Assembly: GCA_003695285.1 (NCBI GenBank)
Contig: RFIL01000181.1
Span: 1 to 26,053, forward strand
Direction of reading: 5' to 3'
Origin: Calditrichota bacterium
Lineage (GTDB): Bacteria > Calditrichota > Calditrichia > RBG-13-44-9 > J075
Length of the DNA stretch: 26,053 nt
The position numbers were made by a program, and so were the translations under genes. The notes beneath the pieces are model-generated. The model had not been told where the DNA came from. It did not search any database and saw only the letters and a list, made by a program, of their open reading frames with translations. Positions 1-8,229 of this stretch are shown here, piece by piece. Numbering within the stretch: the stretch's first letter is position 1; each line of letters starts with the position of its first letter.

Positions 1-1
1 T

Positions 2-424
2 TTCTTTTATGACCTGCCGACATCAAATTCATCATTACTGAACAGCCCTGAAGAGATTCAAGAGTTGATTAAACATGACATCTGGGATGAAGTTGTTTTT
101 TATTTTCCTATGGAATATATTGATCATCCGCTAACGGATGGTCTTCAGAAACCGTTAAAAAAGTTTCGTCGAAAATATCCGGATTTAAAGATACTTGCTC
201 ATGATTTGGTCATAGATTACTTTGTTGACTCCCGAAGAGGCATTGGTAAATTGTTTCACCGGAAGAAAGAAACCATATTGTTCTTAGGGAGTGTGAATTC
301 CACCTATCGAGAAAATCGTGCGATTCAATTAGCCAATGATTTATATGAAAAGGGCATCCAACATATCGTGCTGGGAGATGTTGATACCAATACTATTATA
401 AAAGTTTATTCCCCTGAAAAATGA
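2..424 (+). CDS. 3' end of an unrecognised protein (partial at left edge)
   Basis: The reading frame is open from the first bases of the window to a TGA at 422-424, so only the C-terminal ~140 residues are present and the true start lies upstream. An internal TTG at 65 is not preceded by a ribosome-binding site, which argues against it being the start. The visible part is a soluble, charged alpha/beta-looking segment, including a hydrophobic strand followed by small residues (ILFLGSVNS) and a later strand-turn (HIVLGDVDTN). I do not recognise the family. It ends 51 bases before the methyltransferase gene in the same direction, so the two may be cotranscribed, but nothing shows a functional link. 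Confidence 0.7.
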   Translation, partial: FFYDLPTSNSSLLNSPEEIQELIKHDIWDEVVFYFPMEYIDHPLTDGLQKPLKKFRRKYPDLKILAHDLVIDYFVDSRRGIGKLFHRKKETILFLGSVNSTYRENRAIQLANDLYEKGIQHIVLGDVDTNTIIKVYSPEK

Positions 425-475
425 TGCTTTCAGATAACCATTAGGATTGATATTCTCAACCCAATTTCAATTGAT

Positions 476-3196
476 ATGAAAAAAAACCTCCAGGAGTCCT
501 TTACTGAATTATTGTCCCAGTTATTCCATCTCGATGAGCCATCCCTGGATATCGGTATCTATCGTATTATACGGCAACGTAGAGATGCCCTCCGGCAGTT
601 TATCCAACGAGATTTGTTGAATTATATTTATCATCAACTCGCCACACCCTCAGAGCATGATCCTGAAGTTCGAGCTGTTTTTAATCACCTGGTGCGCTTT
701 TTTAACCGGTATTTTCATGAGGGAGAGTTTATCCCACTCCACCGGTTTGGAAAACAGCAACATTATATCATACCTTACAACGGGGAAGAAATTTATTTTT
801 ACTGGGTAAATCGAAATCAGTATTATATCAAATCATCTCCCATCTTTTACACGTATCGGTTTGTTTTTAACTCTATGGAAGTTCAATTTTTAATTACAGA
901 AGCGGAAACTTCTATAGGAAATACCAAGGCTTCTGAAAGGCGACTCTTTTTTCCTGCTGTTCCCTCCTGGGAGATAACGGATGAGAGAATTCAATTCTTC
1001 TTTGAATATCGGGCGCCGTTATCCAGAGAGAAAAAGGTTGACGGTAAGAAAGTTACCCAAAAAATTCTTAATGAACTCCTACTCCAGCGTTTTGAAAGAT
1101 ACCTGGAGGAAAAGAATTCCAACCTGAGCCATTGGGATCGTGCTGAATTAATTCCTGAACTGTCACATCACCTCAGCAGATTTACCCGGGCTAACGAACG
1201 GGACTATTTTATTCACCGCAATTTGAAGGATTTCTTGCTTCAGGAACTCGATTTTTATCTCAAATCGGAGGTACTGGGATTAGAGGACATTACCTCGATG
1301 AAATCACGGGAATGGGAGCGACTGTTACAGCAGGCCAGAATCATCCATGAAGTCGCCACTAAAATCATTGATTTTTTACATCAACTCGAAGAATATCAAA
1401 AGCGACTTTGGGAAAAAAGGAAATACGTATTAAGCACCGAGGTTGTTATCAGTCTGAAAACCCTGAAAGAGAGAGGTGGAGATGTTTTTTGGAAGGAGGT
1501 TCTAAGAGAAGTCAAAACCAATTCACAGCAAATTAAGGAATGGCAACAGTTTTTCGGTTTTCCGGAACCTCCGGAAAGTCTGGAAGAATTCGCTTATCTT
1601 TTGAAGCAATCTCCCTGGAACACCTTACCTCTGGATACATCTTTTTTTCAGGAGGAGTTTAAAAATCGCCTCTTCAGTCAATTAACTGCAAGGACCCCTT
1701 TAACAGAATTGCTGGATGGTGTTTTGATCCATAGTGAAAATTGGACAGCCTTGAATAGTATCCTTCCTCTTTTTGAAAATCGGATTAAGAGTATCTATAT
1801 CGATCCTCCTTTCAATAAGGATAAAGAAGCGGATTATCTGTATAAAGTTGGGTACAAGGATTCTACATGGTTAACCATGCTGGAAAATCGCATTGAACTG
1901 GCACGTCAGTCATTACGTGATGATGGATGTATCTTTGTCCGATGCGATTATAACGGAACCATGTATGTACGTTTTTTGCTGGATTCTCTGTTTGGGAAGG
2001 ATAATTTTCGCAACGAAATTATCGTCAATCGTACCCTGGCAAAACAATCGGTGGATACCCAGTTTACCATCCGAACGGAAACTCTGTATCTCTATGCGCG
2101 TTCTGAAAGCTTTAAACCTTTTCCCGTAGAACGACCAATACCCCCACGCTGGTACCCCCTGTTACATTTTCCCCGCAAAGATGAGCGACCAAGAGAAATT
2201 CTGGGGAATTTGTACTATCCCCCTCGTAATCGCCGGTGGGCTTTATCTCAGGAAAAAATTGATCGCCTCATTGCCAGGGGGAAAGTACGTATCAACATGG
2301 AGCGCACTTATGTTGATTGTTTCGGAAAGACCGTTAAAGGGATGCCCGAGTTATTGTATGATACCGAAACAGTTGGGAATGAATGGTTAGACATCCCGGG
2401 ATATGCTCAACGCCACCATTTTGCAACGGAAAATGCCGAAGCTCTTCTTCGGAGAGTGATTGAATCATCGAGCCAGCCGGGTGAGTGGGTGATGGATTTT
2501 TTCCTGGGCTCCGGCACTACGGTGGCCACCGCTCACAAATTACAACGGAAATGGGTCGGGATAGAGATGGGAGATCATTTTTTTACCGTTATTTTACCGA
2601 GAATGAAAAAAGTGCTCTGGGGAGATCCGGGAAAATTCTCCAAAGAGGTGGGTTGGACAGGTGGAGGGTGTTTTATCTACCATACTCTCGAACAATTTGA
2701 AGACACTCTGGAAAATATTGATACTGAAGCATTACCAGAGCAACATCAATCAATAAAAAATTTTATCACCTCATATATGCTCCCATGGACCACCCGTAGG
2801 AGCAAAAGCCTCTTACCCACTCATGTATTTCAAGACCCTTTTAACTTTTTCATCACACCCTACCGAAAAACCAAAAGTCAGACGCAGTTGGTTGACCTTG
2901 TCTTTACGACGGCTTATTGGGGTGGAATTGACATAGGGCATATCGAACATCTAATCCATAATGAGAGACGTTATACCATTCTTACTGGCGAACGGTATGG
3001 TGAGTATATCCTGGTAATCCTGCGTCCATTATCTGAGTTGGATTATACCAGCGATGCTCGGTTTATAGAGGAGTGTATCCAAAAATATCGTCCGACCCGT
3101 ACTTATGTCAACGGTGACTGTGGGGTGGAGGGGGTTGCGAATCTGGAAGGCTTGTTAAAATCGGTTCAGTTTCCGGTAAATTCATCCCAAATTTAA
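476..3196 (+). CDS. Large beta-class DNA methyltransferase (N6-adenine or N4-cytosine), solitary
   Basis: Predicted site-specific amino-methyltransferase acting on DNA with S-adenosylmethionine, 906 residues. Catalytic motif IV is DPPFNKD at residues 443-449 (Phe in place of the usual Tyr of DPPY). The AdoMet-binding motif I lies downstream as DFFLGSGTT around 674-682, followed by KWVGIEM. This IV-before-I order is typical of the beta class (type III Mod-like). About 400 residues precede the catalytic core; its start (DIGIYRIIRQRR near 25-36) resembles the N-terminus of large type III-like methyltransferases, which supports the ATG at 476 although no strong ribosome-binding site is visible. 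The ~190-residue C-terminal tail is probably target recognition or partner binding. No Res helicase-nuclease follows; lapA-like genes do. It may be an orphan regulator, or its partner may lie left of the window. Target site cannot be read from the sequence. Confidence 0.88.
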   Translation: MKKNLQESFTELLSQLFHLDEPSLDIGIYRIIRQRRDALRQFIQRDLLNYIYHQLATPSEHDPEVRAVFNHLVRFFNRYFHEGEFIPLHRFGKQQHYIIPYNGEEIYFYWVNRNQYYIKSSPIFYTYRFVFNSMEVQFLITEAETSIGNTKASERRLFFPAVPSWEITDERIQFFFEYRAPLSREKKVDGKKVTQKILNELLLQRFERYLEEKNSNLSHWDRAELIPELSHHLSRFTRANERDYFIHRNLKDFLLQELDFYLKSEVLGLEDITSMKSREWERLLQQARIIHEVATKIIDFLHQLEEYQKRLWEKRKYVLSTEVVISLKTLKERGGDVFWKEVLREVKTNSQQIKEWQQFFGFPEPPESLEEFAYLLKQSPWNTLPLDTSFFQEEFKNRLFSQLTARTPLTELLDGVLIHSENWTALNSILPLFENRIKSIYIDPPFNKDKEADYLYKVGYKDSTWLTMLENRIELARQSLRDDGCIFVRCDYNGTMYVRFLLDSLFGKDNFRNEIIVNRTLAKQSVDTQFTIRTETLYLYARSESFKPFPVERPIPPRWYPLLHFPRKDERPREILGNLYYPPRNRRWALSQEKIDRLIARGKVRINMERTYVDCFGKTVKGMPELLYDTETVGNEWLDIPGYAQRHHFATENAEALLRRVIESSSQPGEWVMDFFLGSGTTVATAHKLQRKWVGIEMGDHFFTVILPRMKKVLWGDPGKFSKEVGWTGGGCFIYHTLEQFEDTLENIDTEALPEQHQSIKNFITSYMLPWTTRRSKSLLPTHVFQDPFNFFITPYRKTKSQTQLVDLVFTTAYWGGIDIGHIEHLIHNERRYTILTGERYGEYILVILRPLSELDYTSDARFIEECIQKYRPTRTYVNGDCGVEGVANLEGLLKSVQFPVNSSQI

Positions 3197-3240
3197 AGCA
3201 GATTCGCTGAAGGATATTTTGCACCATTTACTTTTGTTTA

Positions 3241-3270
3241 TTGAAGTTAAAAAGAATTTGATTTTAGAAT
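3241..3270 (+). promoter_or_regulatory. Possible sigma70-like promoter for the lapA-lapB operon
   Basis: TTGAAG at 3241-3246, an 18-base spacer, and TAGAAT at 3265-3270, followed 45 bases later by the lapA start. It sits in the only gap of more than 100 bases ahead of the eight-gene plus-strand run. Motif match only; the organism's own promoter consensus is unknown. Confidence 0.25.
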
Positions 3271-3314
3271 CGAGTTACTATATTTTTGAGGCACTCATAA
3301 CAAGCGGAGTCACC

Positions 3315-3668
3315 ATGAAAATTGTACTGAATCTCATTAAAATCCTGTTGTTTATATTAATCCTTTACATCCTTACCCAGAACAGCAATCAATATGTACA
3401 GATTTCCTTACTCACATATCAGAATCCCAAGGTATCTCTTCTGGTGGTCTTAATTGCTTCCCTGACCATTGGTGCTGTTGTGGGTGCCGTTTTTATGGCA
3501 TTTTCTCTAATTCAGGCGAACTCCGAAGTAAAAAAACTAAAACAAAAAAATAAACAGTTAATGAGTGAACTTGAAAATCTTCGGAACGTTTCGGTTGAAG
3601 AAATTCCCGATGAAGATGTTCCCTCTTTATCATCCCCTACCACTAGCGAAACCGATGAAAAATCATGA
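3315..3668 (+). CDS. lapA: LapA-like (DUF1049) inner-membrane protein
   Basis: Small membrane protein of 117 residues, taken from the ATG at 3315 preceded by GCGGAG; an upstream in-frame start at 3219 would add 32 residues that look like translated spacer. Two hydrophobic segments (about residues 4-20 and 38-62) are followed by a charged coiled-coil stretch (SEVKKLKQKNKQLMSEL) and an acidic, Ser/Thr-rich tail. This is the LapA layout (formerly YciS in E. coli), where it partners LapB in control of lipopolysaccharide synthesis. A lapB-like gene begins 9 bases downstream, which is the main support for the name. Sequence similarity within this family is low, so the assignment rests on topology plus neighbour. 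Confidence 0.75.
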   Translation: MKIVLNLIKILLFILILYILTQNSNQYVQISLLTYQNPKVSLLVVLIASLTIGAVVGAVFMAFSLIQANSEVKKLKQKNKQLMSELENLRNVSVEEIPDEDVPSLSSPTTSETDEKS

Positions 3669-3677
3669 AGGTGAAGA

Positions 3678-4826
3678 ATGGCTGAAACCAATACGACTTT
3701 TTTCCTGATGGTATTAATCATTGCAATTGGGAGTTTTGCAATTTACTGGCAGTTCAGGAGAAAACAGCAAACTGAACGGCAGAGCAATGTCTATCAGGAA
3801 GCACTGGAAAATACACTTGAGGGTAATGAACGGGTTGCCATCCAAAAGTTCAAAGATGCAATTCGGGAAGATTCCGAAAATATCAATGCCTACATCCATC
3901 TGGGTGATTTATTGCGCAAACGGGGGATGGTACCCAATGCCATCCGAATTCATAGGGATTTAACACTACGGACAACTTTAACCCATACCCAACGGGTACG
4001 AATTCAGAAAAGTTTGATATTAGATTATGAAGCGGCCAACGATTGGGAAAAGGCCAGTAAAATCGCCCAAACGCTATTAGAGTTAGAAAAAAAGCCGGAC
4101 CTCTGGTTAGTACAGAAGATGGTTGATTTATATGAAAAGACCGGTCAATGGAAAGCTGCCAGTGAATTAATTGATAAATTTCAAAAAAAATTGTCTCCTC
4201 AATATCAGAAACGCGTAGCACTCTACCTGGTCTTTCAGGGATTAGAACTCCAGGAAAAAGGAAGTGGAAAAGAGGGCCGGGTTCTTTTTAAGGAAGCTTT
4301 AAAGAAGGACAGTAATTGCGCGGCTGCTTACTATTATCTGGGTCGTTCCTATAAACAAGAAAATCGCCTGGAAGATGCCGTTGAATATTGGAAGAAAATG
4401 TGTTTTGCTGTGCCGGAGAAGAGTTATATTGTCTTTTCGGACCTGGAAAAGGCTTCATTTGAGATTGGTCGGTTTAGTGATGTGGAACGCCATTATATGG
4501 AAATGATAGATTCGTTTAAAAATAATTTAAAACCAGGATTGGCGTTAACCGAAATTTATACTAAAAAAGGTGATTTTGATAGTGCCCTGGACCTGCTTAA
4601 ACGGCTGGAAGATGAACACCCGGATGCTCCGGAATTGATTACTCAAAAAGTGGTTGTATTATTTAATAAGGGACAATACAAGCAGGCTGCGACTCAGGCA
4701 ATATCGCTATTTAAAGAGAATCATAATTATCTGGCACCCTCATATCAGTGTGAGAAATGCCAGTATGAGAGTAAGGAACCGCTATGGAGATGTCCGGAAT
4801 GTCTCGGAATAGATACATTTGTTTAA
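3678..4826 (+). CDS. lapB: LapB-like TPR protein with C-terminal rubredoxin-type metal site
   Basis: Membrane-anchored TPR scaffold of 382 residues. One N-terminal hydrophobic helix (about 7-26) is followed by a basic stretch and a long TPR array (e.g. residues ~55-340), then a four-cysteine knuckle: Cys358, Cys361, Cys372 and Cys375, in CEKC and CPEC. Anchor, TPRs and terminal rubredoxin-like site in that order are diagnostic for LapB (YciM), which in E. coli steers FtsH toward LpxC and so sets lipopolysaccharide output. Whether the same client exists here is inference. GGTGAAG lies just ahead of the ATG. The gene follows lapA by 9 bases, and its last 43 bases overlap the start of the SPOR gene in another frame, so the second metal knuckle and the SPOR leader share DNA. 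Confidence 0.87.
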   Translation: MAETNTTFFLMVLIIAIGSFAIYWQFRRKQQTERQSNVYQEALENTLEGNERVAIQKFKDAIREDSENINAYIHLGDLLRKRGMVPNAIRIHRDLTLRTTLTHTQRVRIQKSLILDYEAANDWEKASKIAQTLLELEKKPDLWLVQKMVDLYEKTGQWKAASELIDKFQKKLSPQYQKRVALYLVFQGLELQEKGSGKEGRVLFKEALKKDSNCAAAYYYLGRSYKQENRLEDAVEYWKKMCFAVPEKSYIVFSDLEKASFEIGRFSDVERHYMEMIDSFKNNLKPGLALTEIYTKKGDFDSALDLLKRLEDEHPDAPELITQKVVVLFNKGQYKQAATQAISLFKENHNYLAPSYQCEKCQYESKEPLWRCPECLGIDTFV

Positions 4827-5428
4827 TTTGGTCTCTTCCCATTGTCTTTTTCCTGCTCTCATCTCTATTTGCTCAGGACCGGGAATCACTGGCCCAGTTG
4901 TACTCACAACATCGGATTTTAGATTTAAAGCAATTGAATGAGAGCCATTCAATACCGTTTGAAGATTGGAAACAATTCATAAACACGCTTTTTGTCACTG
5001 AAGCTGATGATGCCATACAAAAATTTTCCGATATATATACGAGAACGGAAGATACCAGATTGCAACAGTTCATTCGGCAACGGATTGCAGACTATTATGC
5101 CGCAAGAGGAATTTATGGCACAGCCGAAAAAATCGAGCGAGATGAACTTTTTTTTGAACATGATATTCTCCCCCGATGGACCGGGAAGCGGAGTTTACAA
5201 TTCGGAGTACAGTTAGGGGCCTTCAGTACCAAAGAAAATGCCAGACGAGTAAAGGATGAATTTTCAAAAGATTATCCCAACACTCGAATCATAGAAAAAA
5301 TACGAAGTGGGAGAAAATTATTTATTGTATTGATCGGCGGCTACTCCACTCGCTCCGAAGCTGAGCGGGTGGCAAGAATTTTAAATCACAAATTTCAGAA
5401 AGAGAAATATTTTACCGTTCAATATTAG
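4784..5428 (+). CDS. Exported SPOR-domain protein
   Basis: Protein of 214 residues. The N-terminus carries a hydrophobic helix (about 10-30, ending LFAQ) that looks like a signal peptide or anchor. The middle ~100 residues are helical and unrecognised. Residues ~135-214 form a SPOR domain: an initial strand FGVQLGAFSTKENA, a second half with FIVLIGGYSTRSEAERV, and a final strand YFTVQY. SPOR domains bind denuded glycan strands of peptidoglycan, usually at division sites. AAGGA at 4773-4777 places translation at ATG 4784; ATGs at 4790 and 4799 are alternatives. The start lies inside lapB, which suggests translational coupling, and the crp-like gene begins 11 bases after its stop. Confidence 0.85.
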   Translation: MEMSGMSRNRYICLIWSLPIVFFLLSSLFAQDRESLAQLYSQHRILDLKQLNESHSIPFEDWKQFINTLFVTEADDAIQKFSDIYTRTEDTRLQQFIRQRIADYYAARGIYGTAEKIERDELFFEHDILPRWTGKRSLQFGVQLGAFSTKENARRVKDEFSKDYPNTRIIEKIRSGRKLFIVLIGGYSTRSEAERVARILNHKFQKEKYFTVQY

Positions 5429-5439
5429 AGAGGTGTAGC

Positions 5440-6120
5440 ATGGATGTTGAAGTCTTAAAACAGATTCCATTATTTTCCGAACTTAGCGAACGCGAACTGG
5501 AAAAGATTATCCAGGTGGCCAGCAAACAACGCTATCATAAGGATAATTTAATTCTGATTGAAGAAGAAGTCGGTTCGACAATGTTTATTCTGCTCTCGGG
5601 TAGGGTTAAAATATCCCGGATTAGTGATGATGGTCGGGAAGTGATCCTGTCCATACTTAGTGAAGGGGATTTTTTTGGTGAAATGTCTCTCCTGGATGGT
5701 CAAACCCGTTCGGCAAATGTGACCGCCATTGATGAGTCGGAGTTAATGGTCATTCGCAGAGAAGATTTTCTCCAGATGCTCCGAGATTATCCGCAGATTG
5801 CGATCAATCTTTTAAAAGAATTGGCGCAACGTATTCGGAAAAGTGACGAACATATTAAATCGTTGTCTTTGCAAGATGCCACTGGCCGGGTTGCCAGTAC
5901 TCTCCTCCGGATCGCTGAAGATTCGGGTGTGTTTCGAAAAGGCCAGGTGGAAATTAGTGAATTACCTCTGCAACAGGATCTGGCAAATATGGCTGGAACC
6001 AGCAGAGAAACGATTTCCCGGGTGATAAAATCTTTGATGGTTCAGGGTTATCTAAAAAAAGAAAAAGGCAAAATTATCATACTGGATTACGAACGGTTCA
6101 AGTCGATATTTTCCAGATAG
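5440..6120 (+). CDS. Crp/Fnr-family transcription regulator
   Basis: DNA-binding regulator of 226 residues. Residues ~5-120 form a cyclic-nucleotide-binding-type beta roll, with a GEMSLLDGQTRSANVTA phosphate-cassette-like stretch at 80-96 that retains the Arg-Ser pair (R90, S91) seen in cNMP-binding members. A long dimer helix follows (~110-142), then a winged helix-turn-helix whose recognition helix contains TSRETISRVIKSL (187-199), matching the Arg-Glu-Arg layout of Crp. There is no N-terminal cysteine cluster, so an Fnr-type iron-sulfur sensor is unlikely. GAGAGG precedes the ATG. It lies between the SPOR gene and a histidine kinase within the same operon and may autoregulate it; the ligand cannot be told from sequence. 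Confidence 0.93.
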   Translation: MDVEVLKQIPLFSELSERELEKIIQVASKQRYHKDNLILIEEEVGSTMFILLSGRVKISRISDDGREVILSILSEGDFFGEMSLLDGQTRSANVTAIDESELMVIRREDFLQMLRDYPQIAINLLKELAQRIRKSDEHIKSLSLQDATGRVASTLLRIAEDSGVFRKGQVEISELPLQQDLANMAGTSRETISRVIKSLMVQGYLKKEKGKIIILDYERFKSIFSR

Positions 6121-6125
6121 TTGGT

Positions 6126-6131
6126 AAGGAG
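6126..6131 (+). promoter_or_regulatory. Shine-Dalgarno site that selects the GTG start of the histidine kinase
   Basis: AAGGAG at 6126-6131 is followed, after 7 bases, by GTG at 6139. The in-frame TTG at 6121 would place this site inside the gene, so the GTG is preferred. Confidence 0.8.
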
Positions 6132-6138
6132 TTATTTT

Positions 6139-8229
6139 GTGCCGGATAAAATTGTTCTCCTGGGTAAAGAGGAAAAAAATTTTTATTTTCTGCAGGAAGC
6201 CTTAAGAAATATTAAATATCAGTTTGAGTATATTTCAGCTGAAAATCTTTCGGAGGTAAAGTTTCGCCTCCTTGATGCCTCCTTAATTATTATCGATACC
6301 ATCCCCTATCAAGATGCTTTAACCCATCACTTTTCGTTTTTGAGAGAAGACCCCAGTTTTCGTTCCATCCCGGTTTTGGCCCTGGTTCCAGAAAAACCGG
6401 TTCGATTGCGGTATCAATTAACAGAGATGGGGATGGATGATTACCTGTTGGTCCCCTTCGATCGGTTGGATATCCAGGTTCGTGTGAAAAATTTACTCCG
6501 TCTCCGACAGCGAGAAGAGCGCAAAACACCCAAAACTCCCCTTGAAAAATCCATCCCTCAAGATATGATAGATGGGTTAACAACACTGTATAAAACTATC
6601 AACAAGGCTATCCTCTCAGAAAAAAGCACAGAAGAACCTCTGAATGTCATTTTACAGTATCTCCAGCAATTTAGTGATGCTCAGTATGTATTCCTGTTTG
6701 AAACGGGTGCCCAGGATTTACTTTCATTAAAGAGGGTTCATCCCGAAATTGCAAATCCACCTCTCTCCACGCTATCCATTTCCGAATTGCCGATTGTTCT
6801 GAAAGCGGTGAGATTGCAGAAGCCGACGATCCTGAACAATATCTCACCGGCCAGCCCTCTGGTGGGATATCTGAATGCCTTGATTCCTGAGAAAATACAA
6901 TCTATCATCGTTTATCCAATCCCCATTGAGTATGCTATTCGATATGTTCTGTTTATTATTAAAACGGATGAGAACCCATTTGATGATTTCCATTATAACC
7001 TTGTTCAACACCTGACCCACCTTTTTACGAGTCTCTTTTATTTAAATTCTCTGGAGAAAAACGTCTCCTCAAAACTGGATAGCAAAGTCTGGAAATTCCT
7101 TTTTGAGTTTCTGGATCAGGTGATGAACCAGCTTGATTTTGGCATCATGGTGATTGGCAAAGACACTCACTTGAAATATTTGAATAATGGCGCTGCGAAG
7201 TTGTTAAATGTGAATGCTAAAGAGGTGATCTACAAGTCGATCAAATCTACCCTTGAACCCCGGCTGGTAAAAATGATACTGGAAGTAGGAGAGCAGGACA
7301 CGGATGTAAACGAACGCCCGGAAATTGAATTAGTGAATGAAGAGGGTGAAAAAAAGTTACTGGGATTCTCGGTGCATACATTCACCGACAAGCTGAACAA
7401 GGAAGAGGGATATATCGTTGTGTTGAAGGATATTACTTTTTTAAAGGAAATTCAGGAGGAAATGAGACGAGTTGATCGACTGGCCTCCCTGGGAATGATG
7501 GCTTCCGGCATAGCGCATGAAATTCGAAATCCACTTGCTGGAATAAAAGCCATGGCTCAGACCTTTGAAGAAGAATTAGCAGAAGATGATCCGCGTATTG
7601 AATATGTCAAACGGATTGTGCGTTTGGTGAATCGTCTGGATGATTTACTGCGGACTTTATTCTCTTATGCCAGACCTTCAAAACCCAATCCGCAGTTTAC
7701 CGAAGTGACACCCATTGTTTCTGAGGTCTTTGATCTGGTTCAACAAAAAGCTCAAGAAAATAATGTGACAATTGCAATAGACATTCAACCGAATTTCCCC
7801 GAAATTTTCATCGATCCGGCTCAATTGCAACAGGTGTTGCTAAATCTCCTACTGAATAGTGTTGAAGCCATCCATGATCAGGGAACTATTCAGGTAAAAT
7901 TAGAGTTATTTCATCCTAAAGAGATCCGAAATATCAAAAATCGGACTCATGCCAGATATTTTGCGATGTTGAAAAAAATGCCACATCTAAAAATTCATAT
8001 TAAAGATAATGGATGTGGTATTGCTGAGGAGAATCTGGAACATATCTTCAACCCATTTTATACAACTAAACCGTATGGCACCGGTTTAGGATTATCGATT
8101 GTCTATCAAATCATCAAAGAGAATGAGGGAATTATTTATTACGAGAGTGAAATTGGTGTAGGGACGGACTGTTACGTGTTTATCCCAATAAAGAAAATTC
8201 GCACCTTAACGGAAAAGAGTAGCGGATGA
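6139..8229 (+). CDS. Soluble histidine kinase: degenerate receiver, GAF, PAS, HisKA, HATPase
   Basis: NtrB-like sensor kinase of 696 residues with no transmembrane helix, so cytosolic sensing is expected. Domains in order: a receiver-like domain (~1-120) that keeps a central Asp (IIIDTIPYQ) but lacks the acidic pair near its start and has Val-Pro where the conserved Lys-Pro normally sits (DDYLLVPFD), so it is probably not a working phospho-acceptor; a GAF-like region (~150-315); a PAS domain (~325-440); HisKA with phospho-acceptor His460 in GIAHEIRNPL; and a HATPase domain with N-box NLLLNSVEAI (~568), G1 DNGCGI (~623) and G2 GTGLGLS (~648). Translation starts at GTG 6139. No partner response regulator is in the window. 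Its stop overlaps the next start in ATGA, so it is translationally coupled to the MqnA-fold gene. Confidence 0.92.
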   Translation: MPDKIVLLGKEEKNFYFLQEALRNIKYQFEYISAENLSEVKFRLLDASLIIIDTIPYQDALTHHFSFLREDPSFRSIPVLALVPEKPVRLRYQLTEMGMDDYLLVPFDRLDIQVRVKNLLRLRQREERKTPKTPLEKSIPQDMIDGLTTLYKTINKAILSEKSTEEPLNVILQYLQQFSDAQYVFLFETGAQDLLSLKRVHPEIANPPLSTLSISELPIVLKAVRLQKPTILNNISPASPLVGYLNALIPEKIQSIIVYPIPIEYAIRYVLFIIKTDENPFDDFHYNLVQHLTHLFTSLFYLNSLEKNVSSKLDSKVWKFLFEFLDQVMNQLDFGIMVIGKDTHLKYLNNGAAKLLNVNAKEVIYKSIKSTLEPRLVKMILEVGEQDTDVNERPEIELVNEEGEKKLLGFSVHTFTDKLNKEEGYIVVLKDITFLKEIQEEMRRVDRLASLGMMASGIAHEIRNPLAGIKAMAQTFEEELAEDDPRIEYVKRIVRLVNRLDDLLRTLFSYARPSKPNPQFTEVTPIVSEVFDLVQQKAQENNVTIAIDIQPNFPEIFIDPAQLQQVLLNLLLNSVEAIHDQGTIQVKLELFHPKEIRNIKNRTHARYFAMLKKMPHLKIHIKDNGCGIAEENLEHIFNPFYTTKPYGTGLGLSIVYQIIKENEGIIYYESEIGVGTDCYVFIPIKKIRTLTEKSSG

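Noticed and set aside
476..3196. A complete restriction-modification or phage-defence system around the methyltransferase
   Set aside because: No helicase, nuclease or other defence gene is visible to the right, and the partial gene to the left has no recognised motif.
3883..4221. A 112-codon reading frame on the minus strand inside lapB
   Set aside because: It lies wholly antisense to a well-supported TPR gene, has low-complexity composition and no ribosome-binding site.
5440..6120. An Fnr-type oxygen sensor
   Set aside because: There is no N-terminal cysteine cluster; the protein contains no suitable cysteines.
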